A stretch of DNA of 50,719 bases from Cyanobacteriota bacterium erpe_2018_sw_21hr_WHONDRS-SW48-000092_B_bin.40 (GCA_030917395.1 JAUPUU010000039.1:1-50719), one strand, 5' to 3'. Numbered from the stretch's first letter, positions 24,687-36,525 are shown. The notes: a model not told the origin generated them from the letters alone. Numbers and translations: made by a program.

Positions 24687-27176
24687 GTGTCAAAGTCTGG
24701 AAAAAAGACTGTAGCAATAGGAATTCGCGACTTTGCCATGCCTTGCCCGCTTTCGGGCAGCATCGAAGTTAACTCAGGCTACGGACAGCTTTTTGGCGGC
24801 CCCCTGGCCCTGGCTGCAGAAGGGCGACAACTGCATAGCAAAATTCAAAAAGAAAGACAAAAGCTCTTTCCGATCTACAAGGCTGAAGTTAAGTCAGCTC
24901 ATAAGTTTGAGAGCGAGCACTATATCTTCAATGTTTCAGGTCGAATCGACGGTTTTGTTGATGCCTTAGTGCCTATTATTGAAGAAATCAAAAGCTCAAC
25001 TTCGCCTGGTGAATTGCTCTCGAAGTTGGCTATTGATCCGCAGCACCCTTATTGTCTGCAGCTTGCCACCTATGCCTACATCTTATATCTAGAAAAAGAT
25101 GTAGTGCCACTAACGCGCTTTCTAATTACCTCTAACAGCTTCGATAAAGTCGAAGTTCTAGATGTCGATTTTAAAATCGACGCTTATGAAAGTTGGCTGG
25201 CACTGCGCTTGGCCGAGCTTGAAAGCGAGGTAATGGCCGAAGAGGCTGCACGATTGCGTCGAATGGAACTATCTGAAAAACTGGTTTTTCCGTTTACTAA
25301 TTTGCGCCGTGGCCAAAGAGAATTGGTTGATGAATTAGCTAAAGATATTGAGACTAAGCATCAAGTGCTTGTACAGGCGCCAACTGGACTAGGCAAGACT
25401 ATCGGTGTGATTTACCCGGTTTTGCAAGATAGTTTGCGCCGTGGTCAAAAGCTGATTTATGTAACACCGAAAAACACTCAGCATTCAGTTGCTCAAGAAG
25501 CAATTACTCGCTTGCAGGATGGCGGTGCACCAGTTAAGGTGCTAACTCTTAATGCTAAGGCCAAGATGTGCCTTAAAGATGAAGTGATTTGTAATCCGGG
25601 CTATTGCCAGTATGCCCGTGATTACTACACAAAAATGGATAAGCACAAAGTAGTCGACAAAATGTCAGAGATGACGTCTCTCACTGCTGAAGAATTTAAG
25701 AAGATTGGTGAAGAGTATGAGGTTTGTCCGTTTGAGGCATCACTAGATGCGGTGGCGGCTGCTGATGTGGTTATCGGTGACTATAACTATGTTTTCTCTC
25801 CGCGCAATACCTTGGGGCGCTTTACCTATACTCTCAGTAAGTTTAGTGAGAAACCCAATTTAGTTATTGACGAAGCCCACAACTTACCGCAGCGGGCGGC
25901 TGATTATTATAGTAAGACTCTGAGTTCGGCGGTGATATCTAAGCTTGCCCAAGAACTTGCGTCGTTACCTTTTGACCAGGTGGTAGAAGCGCGAGCTTTA
26001 GTGTCTAAGATTCAATTTGTAATTTCAAATGTTGGTCGCATGGTTGGTTTTAAAGAATCAAAACTCACTGTCTCACGAGAACTGTTTGAGGAGGCACTAC
26101 CAGCCCTGCAAGATTTGATGGTGCGGCGTATCGCTCGTAAGGCCTCGGAAGCATCAAGCTCTGAGGCAAAGAGTGGCTCTGGCTCCAGTTCAGATCCGTT
26201 GATGGCCATAGTCAACTACTTTAACGACTTTATGGATGCAGTTGACTACGAAGGTGATGAGTTCTTTCATCTTTACACCCGCAATAAATTAAGAGATGGC
26301 AGTGTTGATGAGGCCTTGAAAGTAGTTTGTTGTGATGCCTCAGCTAAGCTCAAGTTGGCTCATAAAGAATTTGAACATGTGGTGGCATTCTCTGCCACTA
26401 TTAAACCGTTTGATTATTTTGCGCAGCTTTCCGGATTGGACGATCCTGAATTGTCTCGCCGGGAGTACACCAGCCCATTCCCTCGGGAACACCGCAAGCT
26501 GTTGATCATTCCCCAGGTTTCTACCAAGTATTCAGATAGAGAGCGTAATTTCGGCAAAATTGCTGATGGCATTGCTCGTATCGTTCAAGTAAAACCAGGT
26601 AATTATTTTGTCTTCTTCCCCAGTTTCGCTTTTCTTGGCAGTGTCTATGAGCTAATTAAAAGCAAATTGCCAAATTCGGTGTTGTTATTGAAGCAAGAAA
26701 GCGAGATCACCCAGGCTAAGGCTAAAGAAATAATGGATTCGCTGGGCCGTACAGATTCGCCTACTCTTGTTTTTGCCGTTCAGGGTGGAGTATTTGCCGA
26801 AGGTGTTGATTACCCTGGTGAGATGATTATTGGCGCCATTATTGTCGGGCCCGGTTTGCCTAATTTCAACTTTGAGCGCGAACAAATACGCACTTACTAC
26901 GAGAAGCGCTATGGTAATGGCTTTGACTATGCCTATGTTTATCCGGCTATGGCAAAAGTTATTCAAGCTGCTGGTCGTGTCATTCGCTCAGGTGATGATC
27001 GTGGATTGATCGTGCTGATGGATCAAAGATTTATTCAAAAGCAGTATGCTTCAGCTATGCCGGCTGATTGGTTTGATAAGCAGGTCGGTGAGCTAGTTTC
27101 GTCTAGCATCATTGCCGACATTGAGTCTTTCTGGCAGCAAGCCGATGAGAAGAAATGCCTTAGTGAAATTAGCTGA
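24687..27176 (+). CDS. PD-(D/E)XK nuclease fused to XPD/DinG-like Fe-S helicase
   Basis: In this 829-residue protein, residues ~30-180 look like a RecB/Cas4-type PD-(D/E)XK nuclease: VSGRIDGFVD (Asp88), EEIKSS (Glu100, Lys102) and QLATYAYIL. The helicase begins near residue 205: QAPTGLGKT Walker A, four cysteines suited to the XPD iron-sulfur cluster (Cys295, 302, 307, 347), DEAHN box (395-398), VAFSATIKP, GGVFAEGVDYPGEM, and motif VI QAAGRVIRSGDDRG. Family knowledge predicts 5'-3' DNA unwinding coupled to cleavage in repair. The GTG start at 24687 has a weak ribosome site. Its end overlaps the DnaQ/GIY-YIG gene by 32 bp, pointing to one repair operon. Confidence 0.88.
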   Translation: MSKSGKKTVAIGIRDFAMPCPLSGSIEVNSGYGQLFGGPLALAAEGRQLHSKIQKERQKLFPIYKAEVKSAHKFESEHYIFNVSGRIDGFVDALVPIIEEIKSSTSPGELLSKLAIDPQHPYCLQLATYAYILYLEKDVVPLTRFLITSNSFDKVEVLDVDFKIDAYESWLALRLAELESEVMAEEAARLRRMELSEKLVFPFTNLRRGQRELVDELAKDIETKHQVLVQAPTGLGKTIGVIYPVLQDSLRRGQKLIYVTPKNTQHSVAQEAITRLQDGGAPVKVLTLNAKAKMCLKDEVICNPGYCQYARDYYTKMDKHKVVDKMSEMTSLTAEEFKKIGEEYEVCPFEASLDAVAAADVVIGDYNYVFSPRNTLGRFTYTLSKFSEKPNLVIDEAHNLPQRAADYYSKTLSSAVISKLAQELASLPFDQVVEARALVSKIQFVISNVGRMVGFKESKLTVSRELFEEALPALQDLMVRRIARKASEASSSEAKSGSGSSSDPLMAIVNYFNDFMDAVDYEGDEFFHLYTRNKLRDGSVDEALKVVCCDASAKLKLAHKEFEHVVAFSATIKPFDYFAQLSGLDDPELSRREYTSPFPREHRKLLIIPQVSTKYSDRERNFGKIADGIARIVQVKPGNYFVFFPSFAFLGSVYELIKSKLPNSVLLLKQESEITQAKAKEIMDSLGRTDSPTLVFAVQGGVFAEGVDYPGEMIIGAIIVGPGLPNFNFEREQIRTYYEKRYGNGFDYAYVYPAMAKVIQAAGRVIRSGDDRGLIVLMDQRFIQKQYASAMPADWFDKQVGELVSSSIIADIESFWQQADEKKCLSEIS

Positions 27177-28893
27177 ACAACCACTGCTATTCATTGATTG
27201 TCAAACCACTGGCGCCACTCCTCTGAGTGCTCAAATACTTGAATTGGGCTGGCTTTTGCCAGAGGTGACGGCTGGCCAGCTACCTCATTCTCAGCTCTTG
27301 ATCAAGAGCCGCTTAATTCGCTTGCCTGCAGATCAAGCATTGCCTGCGCGTATTCAAAAAATTACTGGAATTACAGATGAGTTGATGCAAGATGCTTCTC
27401 CTGCGGCAGATGTTTTGAGTGAATTGATGAGAGATCTCAGTGGGGATGGTCAAAAACAAGTTAGGTTTGCCGTTGCTCACTACGCTCAATTTGAGCAGGC
27501 CTTTGTCAGGCAGCTATTTGTCGATCATCTGCCAGAGCAGAATTTGCCTTTTACCTTTATTTGCACGTGTCAGATTGCTAAGCGTCTTTATCCTGATTTA
27601 CCTTCTCGGGCAATTCGCGCACTTGGTGGCTATTTTGGTTTGAGTCTAACGGAGATGAAACGCTCATCTTGCCACGTTGAGGCCACCTATTTTATTTGGC
27701 AGAGATTGCTAGCTGATCTTGGGGCTATCGGAATATATGAAGACGACCAGCTTCTAGAGTGGCTCAGTCAGCCTTTACCAAAGGTTAGCGCTAAAGATAA
27801 GAAAAATCCCTATGCCATCCCGATGGAACGTCTTAAACGCCTCGACTTGCCAGCAAAGCCGGGTATCTACCGCATGCTCAATAGTGATGGCAATATTTTG
27901 TACGTGGGTAAAGCGACGTCGCTTAAGAGCAGAGTTAATAGCTACTTCCGCGGAAGAAAGGGTAAAGACTCAAAGACCAAAGAACTGATTAGTCAGATAT
28001 TTGATATTGCCATAGAAGTTGTAGACACTCCTCTTGAAGCGGCTTTGCTTGAAACTGATCTGATCAAGCAGCATGATCCTCCCTATAACAGGGCCCTCAG
28101 ACAACGTGGACGGGTGCTCAATTTTTATAGCCACGATTTTGTTCAGGTCAGTCTGCAGCAAGATCTTGAATACATGTTGGGCCCATTTGTCAGTGATTCG
28201 TTTAAGCCAGTACTTGACTTGCTTCAAGCCTTGCAAACAGAGACCTATCCTCTAGACTTGTTTTGGGGCCTGGCAAGCGCCGAGTTGATTGCTAAAGCTT
28301 TTGCCCTGATATTTATTGAAGGACCCATCGCCAGTTATTCTGCCTGCCAACTTAGTGCCAGGCGTTTGTTGGCCATTGGTATGGCCATGGTGCGGCAGGA
28401 AGTTAACTATCAACGCATTCTTAAGCGTGAGGAAGAGCGTTTAGCCGAAGCTGCCAGAGAAGACCCTGATCCTGACCCGGGAAAATCAGGTCCTGAAAAA
28501 ACAGAAATAGAACTTCCTCAAGAAGATCTTGAAGAAGACCTCGACGCTGAAGTAGTTGAGCGTGAAATCGATGAGAATGACCTGGTCGAAATGATTTACG
28601 GCATTCTTGCTCGTTCGGCAAAATTGTATCTACAAGCCAAACGGTTAACCAAGTTGCTAAATGTGCAAATTACATTCGTTGATGGTGGCATTTCGAAGAC
28701 TTTGACTTTTATCAACGGTAAGGCTGTCAATCTAGCTACATGTGCTCCCAGCGAAATCAGTCAGCCCGCCTGGTCTGGCCTTGATATCGATACCTATGAT
28801 CGCATGCGGGTATTGCTCACTGAGCTGGCACGAGTTAACCTAAGGGACAAGGGAATGAAAATAGTCGGTTTGGAGACAGTGGTAACCCAATAG
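27145..28893 (+). CDS. DnaQ-like domain (degenerate) fused to GIY-YIG (UvrC-type) nuclease
   Basis: This protein is about 582 residues from the ATG at 27145 (a GTG at 27163 is also possible). Residues ~12-195 have the DEDDh exonuclease fold: LFIDCQTTGATPLSAQILELGW, AHYAQFEQAF, CHVEATYFIW. The catalytic set is altered (D-x-E to D18-x-Q20, the NAxFD Asp to Glu, the HxxxxxD Asp to Tyr), so exonuclease activity is doubtful. Residues ~235-325 are a GIY-YIG domain with intact signatures: PGIYRML, ILYVGKATSLKSRVNSYF and LEAALLETDLIKQHDPPYN. A ~250-residue tail with an acidic linker (EDLEEDLDAEVVEREIDEND) follows. The GIY-YIG resembles the UvrC/Cho 3'-incision nuclease. It is translationally overlapped with the helicase. 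Confidence 0.85.
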   Translation: MRRNALVKLAEQPLLFIDCQTTGATPLSAQILELGWLLPEVTAGQLPHSQLLIKSRLIRLPADQALPARIQKITGITDELMQDASPAADVLSELMRDLSGDGQKQVRFAVAHYAQFEQAFVRQLFVDHLPEQNLPFTFICTCQIAKRLYPDLPSRAIRALGGYFGLSLTEMKRSSCHVEATYFIWQRLLADLGAIGIYEDDQLLEWLSQPLPKVSAKDKKNPYAIPMERLKRLDLPAKPGIYRMLNSDGNILYVGKATSLKSRVNSYFRGRKGKDSKTKELISQIFDIAIEVVDTPLEAALLETDLIKQHDPPYNRALRQRGRVLNFYSHDFVQVSLQQDLEYMLGPFVSDSFKPVLDLLQALQTETYPLDLFWGLASAELIAKAFALIFIEGPIASYSACQLSARRLLAIGMAMVRQEVNYQRILKREEERLAEAAREDPDPDPGKSGPEKTEIELPQEDLEEDLDAEVVEREIDENDLVEMIYGILARSAKLYLQAKRLTKLLNVQITFVDGGISKTLTFINGKAVNLATCAPSEISQPAWSGLDIDTYDRMRVLLTELARVNLRDKGMKIVGLETVVTQ

Positions 28894-28914
28894 TTTTTCT
28901 TTTGCGAGGAAGAA

Positions 28915-30360
28915 TTGAGATTACCCATCTCGTTAATATATCTTCTAGGCTCCTTCCTATTTTCCAGCACGGCTCCTCTGTGGGCTAGTGAGACCAAGTC
29001 TAGTTTCGAGAAAGTACTTTTGCTTACGGCCACTGACGATAAGCAGGCTTTGATTAGAGCGTGCGCTGTTTGTTTGCGCGCCAATGCTAAAGACGCTGAT
29101 GTGTTAGCTATTCGTGCCCGCACTTATTTAGAAATCGATCGCTTAGCAGAGGCTCAAAGTGATGCCGAGCGCGCCCTGGCCCTAGAGCCCAAATCATCTA
29201 GCGCACTTACTACTCGCGGTTATTGCCGTATATCAAAAAAAGACTATAAGGGCGCCCTTGTGGATTATGAGGCAGCGGTAAAGACACAAGAACCAGTGCT
29301 GTATGTGCCCCTAATGCAAGTTGATTTTGGTAATCTTGCGGCCCTATACAAACTTGCTGGCCAAAGTAAACTGGCCGCCGATGCTGCTCATAAGGCTAAG
29401 ATTGAGACACTAATTAGCAAGGCCTGTGAATGCCGAGAAATTGGAGCCGTTGATCAAGCGATCCGGCTACTAACAGTCGTGCTGAAAGAACAGCCAGATT
29501 TCCATAGAGCTAGACTGTTGCGTGGTATCACATACAATAATAAAAGCGATTACAGATTGGCTATCAAAGATTTTGACTATTTAGTCAAAGTCTTCCCTCG
29601 TAGCGCCTGGTTTTATTATTTGCGTTCTGATGCCTGCAATGAGTTAGGTGAAAAAGATAAATCTATTCGCGACCTATTGGCGATCACGACCCTCAATCCA
29701 AGACCAAGAGTAGTTGCTCTCAATTACACCGCTCAAACCGGTCGGATACGTGAGCGCTTTGAGGGCAAAGACGAGAATATTGTCAATATGGCCGATATCT
29801 ATTGTCTTTTGGGCAGCCGCTATCTTGAGCTAGGTAAGTTCGAGCAGGCTAAGGCCGCCTTTGATAGTTGTTTAGCGCTCGACAAAAATGAGGTGCCTGT
29901 TCGTATTGAGCGGGCGGCCCTGCTGCGAAAGACCGGTAATAGCAAGGCTGCAATCGACGACTTGAATTTCGTCATACTCTCTCGGCCAAAGTTTATCGAT
30001 GGCTATCTCGAAAGAGCTAAGCTGAAGGATGCCTTGGGAGATGGTTCAGCCCTGGATGATTATTCAACGGTGGTTGCACTGGGGCCAAAAGATTCTGGTT
30101 CATACATGATGCGAGCTGAATATTATCGGCGCAATAAGAAGTTTGTCCAGGCAATCGAAGATTTCAATCAGGCCGTAAAGCTAAGCCCTGCCGACGGAGA
30201 TGCCTATATTGCCAGAGGGCAGACCCATGAGAGTTTGAGTCAATGGGCTCTTGCTTTAGAAGATTACCGCAAGGCCATACCTCTTTCACCAGAGGATAAG
30301 GCTATGCTGACCGCAAAAATAGAGAAGTTGGTCAAATTGCATGGTAAAAGCCGGCGTTAA
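28915..30360 (+). CDS. Exported TPR protein
   Basis: The TTG start at 28915 is set by GAGGA five bases upstream. This 481-residue protein has a signal peptide (MRLPISLIYLLGSFLFSSTAPLWA). TPRs fill the rest: RLAEAQSDAERALALEPKSS, KDYKGALVDYEAAVKTQEP, SDYRLAIKDFDYLVKVFPRS, KFEQAKAAFDSCLALDKNE, KFVQAIEDFNQAVKLSPADG and QWALALEDYRKAIPLSPED. The second repeat region contains a cysteine pair (ACECREIGAVDQ). It begins 21 bp after the GIY-YIG gene on the same strand, so it could share transcription although its compartment differs. Confidence 0.85.
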   Translation: MRLPISLIYLLGSFLFSSTAPLWASETKSSFEKVLLLTATDDKQALIRACAVCLRANAKDADVLAIRARTYLEIDRLAEAQSDAERALALEPKSSSALTTRGYCRISKKDYKGALVDYEAAVKTQEPVLYVPLMQVDFGNLAALYKLAGQSKLAADAAHKAKIETLISKACECREIGAVDQAIRLLTVVLKEQPDFHRARLLRGITYNNKSDYRLAIKDFDYLVKVFPRSAWFYYLRSDACNELGEKDKSIRDLLAITTLNPRPRVVALNYTAQTGRIRERFEGKDENIVNMADIYCLLGSRYLELGKFEQAKAAFDSCLALDKNEVPVRIERAALLRKTGNSKAAIDDLNFVILSRPKFIDGYLERAKLKDALGDGSALDDYSTVVALGPKDSGSYMMRAEYYRRNKKFVQAIEDFNQAVKLSPADGDAYIARGQTHESLSQWALALEDYRKAIPLSPEDKAMLTAKIEKLVKLHGKSRR

Positions 30361-30432
30361 CAAGGCGATATGGCTGCTGTTAAATCTGCTGAGCCGGGTA
30401 TAGATAACTTGGTTAAGTGGAGGGAGTGAGAA

Positions 30433-31125
30433 GTGAGAATGGATAGCAAGAAAACTCGATATTGTCAGGTCGCACTGGTGGCTCTGTCACTGCTAAGCCT
30501 TTCGTCCTCTAGCCCGGCCTTAGCTCAGGTAGCTGGTGCCAACCAGACTATTTATCATGATGAGCAAGAAATGCTTAACACAGACCAGGCCATGATTAAT
30601 CAGTACTCAAGCGCTGAGAATGAGGCTGAGAGCAAGCTGGCTGCTGAACAAGCTAAAACTAATGCCTATCGACTCTATGCTGAGCAGCGTATACAGGCTC
30701 TAGAAAAACAGAAAAAGGGCGTATCCCCTTCTTTGGCTGGAGCGAAGTCTGGAGAAATGGCTGTTCTCACATCTTGGTTGCAGCAAGACAGCGCTTACAG
30801 GGCCAAGCAACAGGCTTATATTGACCAGCTAGAGCAGTGCATCAGCAATCTGCGCACTAGCCAAACGAATACTCTCGCTAACTTGAATACTGATATTAAT
30901 GCCTTGCGCCAAGGTGTTCAGGATGACAAGGATCAGCGAAAGTTTGAAAATCAGATGCAAATGAATCAATTCAACGAACTGAAGAGCGAAATGGGTGCTT
31001 GTTCTTGGGGTGATACTCCCAGGGATGGTACTTTCAATTCGGTTGGTGGATATGGTTTCAATGGTGGTTACGGCTACAGTGCCATGGGCGGACGCCGGTG
31101 GTTGGGGGGCGGACGAGGTTATTAG
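30433..31125 (+). CDS. Secreted coiled-coil protein with glycine-rich tail
   Basis: This 230-residue protein starts at the GTG at 30433, which is supported by GGAGGGAG six bases upstream (the ATG at 30439 is too far). It has a signal peptide (YCQVALVALSLLSLSSSSPALAQ), then a helical, Gln/Glu/Ala-rich central part (MLNTDQAMINQYSSAENEAE; LRTSQTNTLANLNTDINALR) likely to form coiled coil. The tail is glycine/aromatic-rich (GGYGFNGGYGYSAMGGRRWL). I do not recognise a family. The next gene starts 3 bp after the stop. Confidence 0.7.
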   Translation: MRMDSKKTRYCQVALVALSLLSLSSSSPALAQVAGANQTIYHDEQEMLNTDQAMINQYSSAENEAESKLAAEQAKTNAYRLYAEQRIQALEKQKKGVSPSLAGAKSGEMAVLTSWLQQDSAYRAKQQAYIDQLEQCISNLRTSQTNTLANLNTDINALRQGVQDDKDQRKFENQMQMNQFNELKSEMGACSWGDTPRDGTFNSVGGYGFNGGYGYSAMGGRRWLGGGRGY

Positions 31126-31128
31126 TCT

Positions 31129-33393
<2,265 letters not shown>

Positions 33394-33407
33394 TTAGCTA
33401 GTATGGT

Positions 33408-33767
33408 CTAGCTCTTGTAGTTGCCATATTCTTTGATGAGTTCCGTTACGGCCACTTTTATTTCTTTGTTTTCAGTCAGCTCAGCAATGCGTTTATCTTG
33501 GTTGAAGGTAGTGAGGGCCACTTCTGCTTTCTTTCGGGCCCGCTCATTGGGATGGGCTTTGGCGACAAAGTAAAGGGGAGGGATGGAGATCAGCTTCTTC
33601 TCCTTTACTAGTTGGTCTATGGCTACGCTGACGGCTTGATAATCTTCACTTTTGAGGCAGGCGACAAGTGCTTTGAACAACATGTGATCAATTTTGTTGT
33701 AGAGGCCTTTGGTGGCGGTCGCAACCAGATCTGCAACTGAGTTAAATTGGGCACCGTAATCGCTCAT
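33408..33767 (-). CDS. Small helical protein of unknown function
   Basis: This 119-residue, wholly helical protein has no signal peptide (MSDYGAQFNSVADLVATATKG; LFKALVACLKSEDYQAVSVAIDQLVKEKKL; RARKKAEVALTTFNQDKRIAELT). The helix-pair rhythm is HEAT-like but too short to assign. The start is supported by AAGGTGA three bases before the ATG. It converges on the EF-hand gene with a 14-bp gap and diverges from the metalloprotease gene. Confidence 0.65.
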   Translation of the reverse strand: MSDYGAQFNSVADLVATATKGLYNKIDHMLFKALVACLKSEDYQAVSVAIDQLVKEKKLISIPPLYFVAKAHPNERARKKAEVALTTFNQDKRIAELTENKEIKVAVTELIKEYGNYKS

Positions 33768-33852
33768 TGGTCACCTTTATCACTTATATTCGAACAGCAG
33801 AGAGGCAATATTCCTGTAGACTAGAGCTATCAATATTTTATGCCATGGAGAA

Positions 33853-36525
33853 TTGAGCTTGAAACAAGGAGCGGAAACCTTCTCTAGCCGATGGTCTAAG
33901 AAATTTGCGCTCTTGTTTGCTGTAGTTTCTACTTTAGTCAATAATTTTGAGCCTGTTCTGGCTTCTCATGATAGCTTTCTCTTTGGGCCAGACGCCGCAG
34001 TCACTAATTGGGATGCAGCACTGTCGGCTGAAGATTTCGGCGTTAGCGCTTCCTATTCGCCTGTGCAGGCATCTTTTAATCAGGCCGTTGTTGACCACTA
34101 CTTGGCTCAGAGTTTTTTGCTTGCAGCCTTAGATACCAGTGAGCCAAAGGTCAAAAGGCGATTGTTCAAGCTCAGTTTGAAAAATAGTGAGCGCCTTTTG
34201 AATTCTAGTTTTAACAATGACCGAAGCAATCGGGCTTTACGTATTTTTGTGCTTTTGCAGTTACAACAAAAGTTTGAGGCTAAGCAAGAGATAGCAAGTT
34301 TGGTTGCACTTCTTCGCGAACCACCTGCGCCATCGGCACTAGCGACTCTGCAGAAAGAGAGGAGTGGTGCTGCGAGGACCGATAGAACCAGTTGTTCTTC
34401 TACACTAATTGATCTTTCCAGGCGCTTTCAGCGAGCGGGTGATAGTCTCTCTGCACATTATTTAGAGCGGGCTGCTGACAAACTAAATTTACTTGAGCCT
34501 GATCGGCCAGTGCCGGCTACGACTGCTGTCGAGCAGGAAGTAGAAACACTCTACCAGCAAGGTGCTGCTGCTTCAGCAAAGGGCAATTTAGAGGAGGCGC
34601 AAGAGAAGTTTAAGCAGGCCCTGGAGCTGCAAGAGAAGACCATGAGCGACAAACTTCTGCGGGCATTCGATAGCAGGTTGGCTCTGGCGCGCACTCTTGT
34701 CGCTTTAGATCAACCAGAATTGGCCCAAGATCATTTTAACCAGGTGATTGATCGGTTAAAGCAAATATCTAAAATTGAAAGGCCACACACTGCGGATTTA
34801 CTTAGTCAGTATATGGGCATTGTAGAAACTGACTTGAATGAAACTGACTTGAATGAAACTAGTTTGAATGAAACTGACTGGCGTCAATCAGACTTAGAGA
34901 AGAGCAAACAAATGGTGAAAGGTGCTATGGCGAGCAATATAACACCTGCTAGTGAAAAGAGAATAGCCCGTGGTCTCAATTCACTTATTACCGCTGCTTA
35001 TCTTTGTAAGATTGATGGCGATCTCAGTCAGGCTGCTCATCTCTTTCGCCGGGCCTATTTGATCAACCGTCGCTACTTCCCTGATTCGGACGAGCAGCTA
35101 AGTTCAATTTGTTATGACCTGGGCGAAACACTCTACTGGTCTTCTGATTTGGAAGAAGCTGAGCACTACATGCAGGAAGCTTTGCGGCTTCGGGAGAAAA
35201 ATGGCAGAGACTGTGTCGAAGCTATTAATCTGCGCGGCACCCTAGGGCGAATTTTGATAATTGGTGGCAGAGGCGAGGCAGCCTGCCGCTTCTACATAGA
35301 GACATTGCAGCTCCTAGCGGGAAAGAGTTTCGCCAAAAGTTTTGAGTCAGCCAAAGCTCTCGATTTATCGCAGCTGATAGTGGGTTTAACTGCGGTGGCG
35401 ACTGACTCGGGCAATGCACTCAATCCTGATTTCAAGAGTCAGTTTGAAGATGCTTTGCAAAGTTTAGCCGATGCTGCAATTTCTTGTAAGCACTACGATC
35501 AAGCCATAGCAAGTGATAAGGCGCTGCTTTATCTGCGAGAAGAGAAATTATTGAGTGAAAAAACTCTGGCGGCAAAATCTGATCAAAAAAAAGAAGTTGT
35601 TGAAGAACGGCTTAATCAGGCCCGTGAGCAAGTGGTATCAACTCTCTGGCAGCTTGGTTGGGTAACTTCCATGATTAGCGATCTCTCTGCCGTTGAAGAT
35701 TCGAACAAGTATTACGGTCGATTGATTGCTGAATTTCCTTCTACCCTACCAAGACCCCTAGCCGATTGGTATCAGGCCAGAGCAATTAGCTTTGATTTGC
35801 TTGGCAAATACCCTGAGGCCAAACTTGATTTTAGCGAAGCCCGTAAGCTATTTAAAAAGCATTTGCGCCAGGAAAAGGATCAAGAGCAAATTGACATTGT
35901 TACCTGGACTATCGATGACATTACTTACAATCTTCATAGTCGCCGTAAGAGTCCTGCTTCAGACCGAGACTATCTAAAAGCTGAGCCAAATTCGTTTTGG
36001 CGAGCCAGTCGTTTCCCTTTGAAGGTCTTTGTTGAAACTTCAGCTACTAGTGGCTTCGGAGGCTCAATTCGTGAGCTTATGCATAAAGCTATGGAGCAAT
36101 GGAGCAAATACGAAAATTCACCAATTTCGCTCACTTATGTATCTGACATAGATAGCGCTGATGTCTATATAGAAAGAGTTACTTCTTACGACGACATACC
36201 TTATGGCTCGGCTGGCCGAACCAGCGCCGTCTATGAGAAAGACAACAAGCGGGCTCTAGACCGTGCTCATGTGCGAGTTTACTGCCCTTCTTACGATGGC
36301 TTTGCTTCCCGAGCAGAAGGGGCCCTCGACAAAATTGAGAATCAAGAGATGACTTCATTTGCAAAAACTCAACTTTATACTCTGTTCATGCATGAGTTTG
36401 GTCATGTCCTTGGTCTGGGTCATTCACCCGGTGGTCAAGATGTAATGTATTGGAAGTCATGCTCGACAGAGCTTACGGAGCGCGACAAAGAGAGTATTCG
36501 TAGGCTTTACAAACTGAATAAATAG
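33853..36525 (+). CDS. Exported TPR protein with C-terminal metzincin (matrixin-like) protease
   Basis: In this 890-residue protein the TTG at 33853 (or 33859) follows GGAGAA. A signal peptide is present (KKFALLFAVVSTLVNNFEPVLAS). Residues ~225-690 contain several TPRs (AKGNLEEAQEKFKQALELQEK; DLSQAAHLFRRAYLINRRYFP; DLEEAEHYMQEALRLREKNG). Residues ~715-890 are a zinc protease: SGFGGSIRELMHKAMEQWSKY, then the metzincin zinc site HEFGHVLGLGH (847-857) and Met-turn VMYW (Met865), matching M10/matrixin-type endopeptidases. It is probably secreted or periplasmic, with the TPRs presenting substrates. No propeptide cysteine switch (PRCGxPD) is seen. It has 15-bp repeats coding ETDLN at 34825-34880. 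Confidence 0.9.
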   Translation: MSLKQGAETFSSRWSKKFALLFAVVSTLVNNFEPVLASHDSFLFGPDAAVTNWDAALSAEDFGVSASYSPVQASFNQAVVDHYLAQSFLLAALDTSEPKVKRRLFKLSLKNSERLLNSSFNNDRSNRALRIFVLLQLQQKFEAKQEIASLVALLREPPAPSALATLQKERSGAARTDRTSCSSTLIDLSRRFQRAGDSLSAHYLERAADKLNLLEPDRPVPATTAVEQEVETLYQQGAAASAKGNLEEAQEKFKQALELQEKTMSDKLLRAFDSRLALARTLVALDQPELAQDHFNQVIDRLKQISKIERPHTADLLSQYMGIVETDLNETDLNETSLNETDWRQSDLEKSKQMVKGAMASNITPASEKRIARGLNSLITAAYLCKIDGDLSQAAHLFRRAYLINRRYFPDSDEQLSSICYDLGETLYWSSDLEEAEHYMQEALRLREKNGRDCVEAINLRGTLGRILIIGGRGEAACRFYIETLQLLAGKSFAKSFESAKALDLSQLIVGLTAVATDSGNALNPDFKSQFEDALQSLADAAISCKHYDQAIASDKALLYLREEKLLSEKTLAAKSDQKKEVVEERLNQAREQVVSTLWQLGWVTSMISDLSAVEDSNKYYGRLIAEFPSTLPRPLADWYQARAISFDLLGKYPEAKLDFSEARKLFKKHLRQEKDQEQIDIVTWTIDDITYNLHSRRKSPASDRDYLKAEPNSFWRASRFPLKVFVETSATSGFGGSIRELMHKAMEQWSKYENSPISLTYVSDIDSADVYIERVTSYDDIPYGSAGRTSAVYEKDNKRALDRAHVRVYCPSYDGFASRAEGALDKIENQEMTSFAKTQLYTLFMHEFGHVLGLGHSPGGQDVMYWKSCSTELTERDKESIRRLYKLNK
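34825..34878 (+). repeat. 15-bp tandem repeats (ETDLN)
   Basis: GAAACTGACTTGAAT occurs twice (34825-34839, 34840-34854), then a variant GAAACTAGTTTGAAT (34855-34869) and a partial GAAACTGAC (34870-34878). They encode ETDLNETDLNETSLNETD between TPR segments. Confidence 0.9.
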
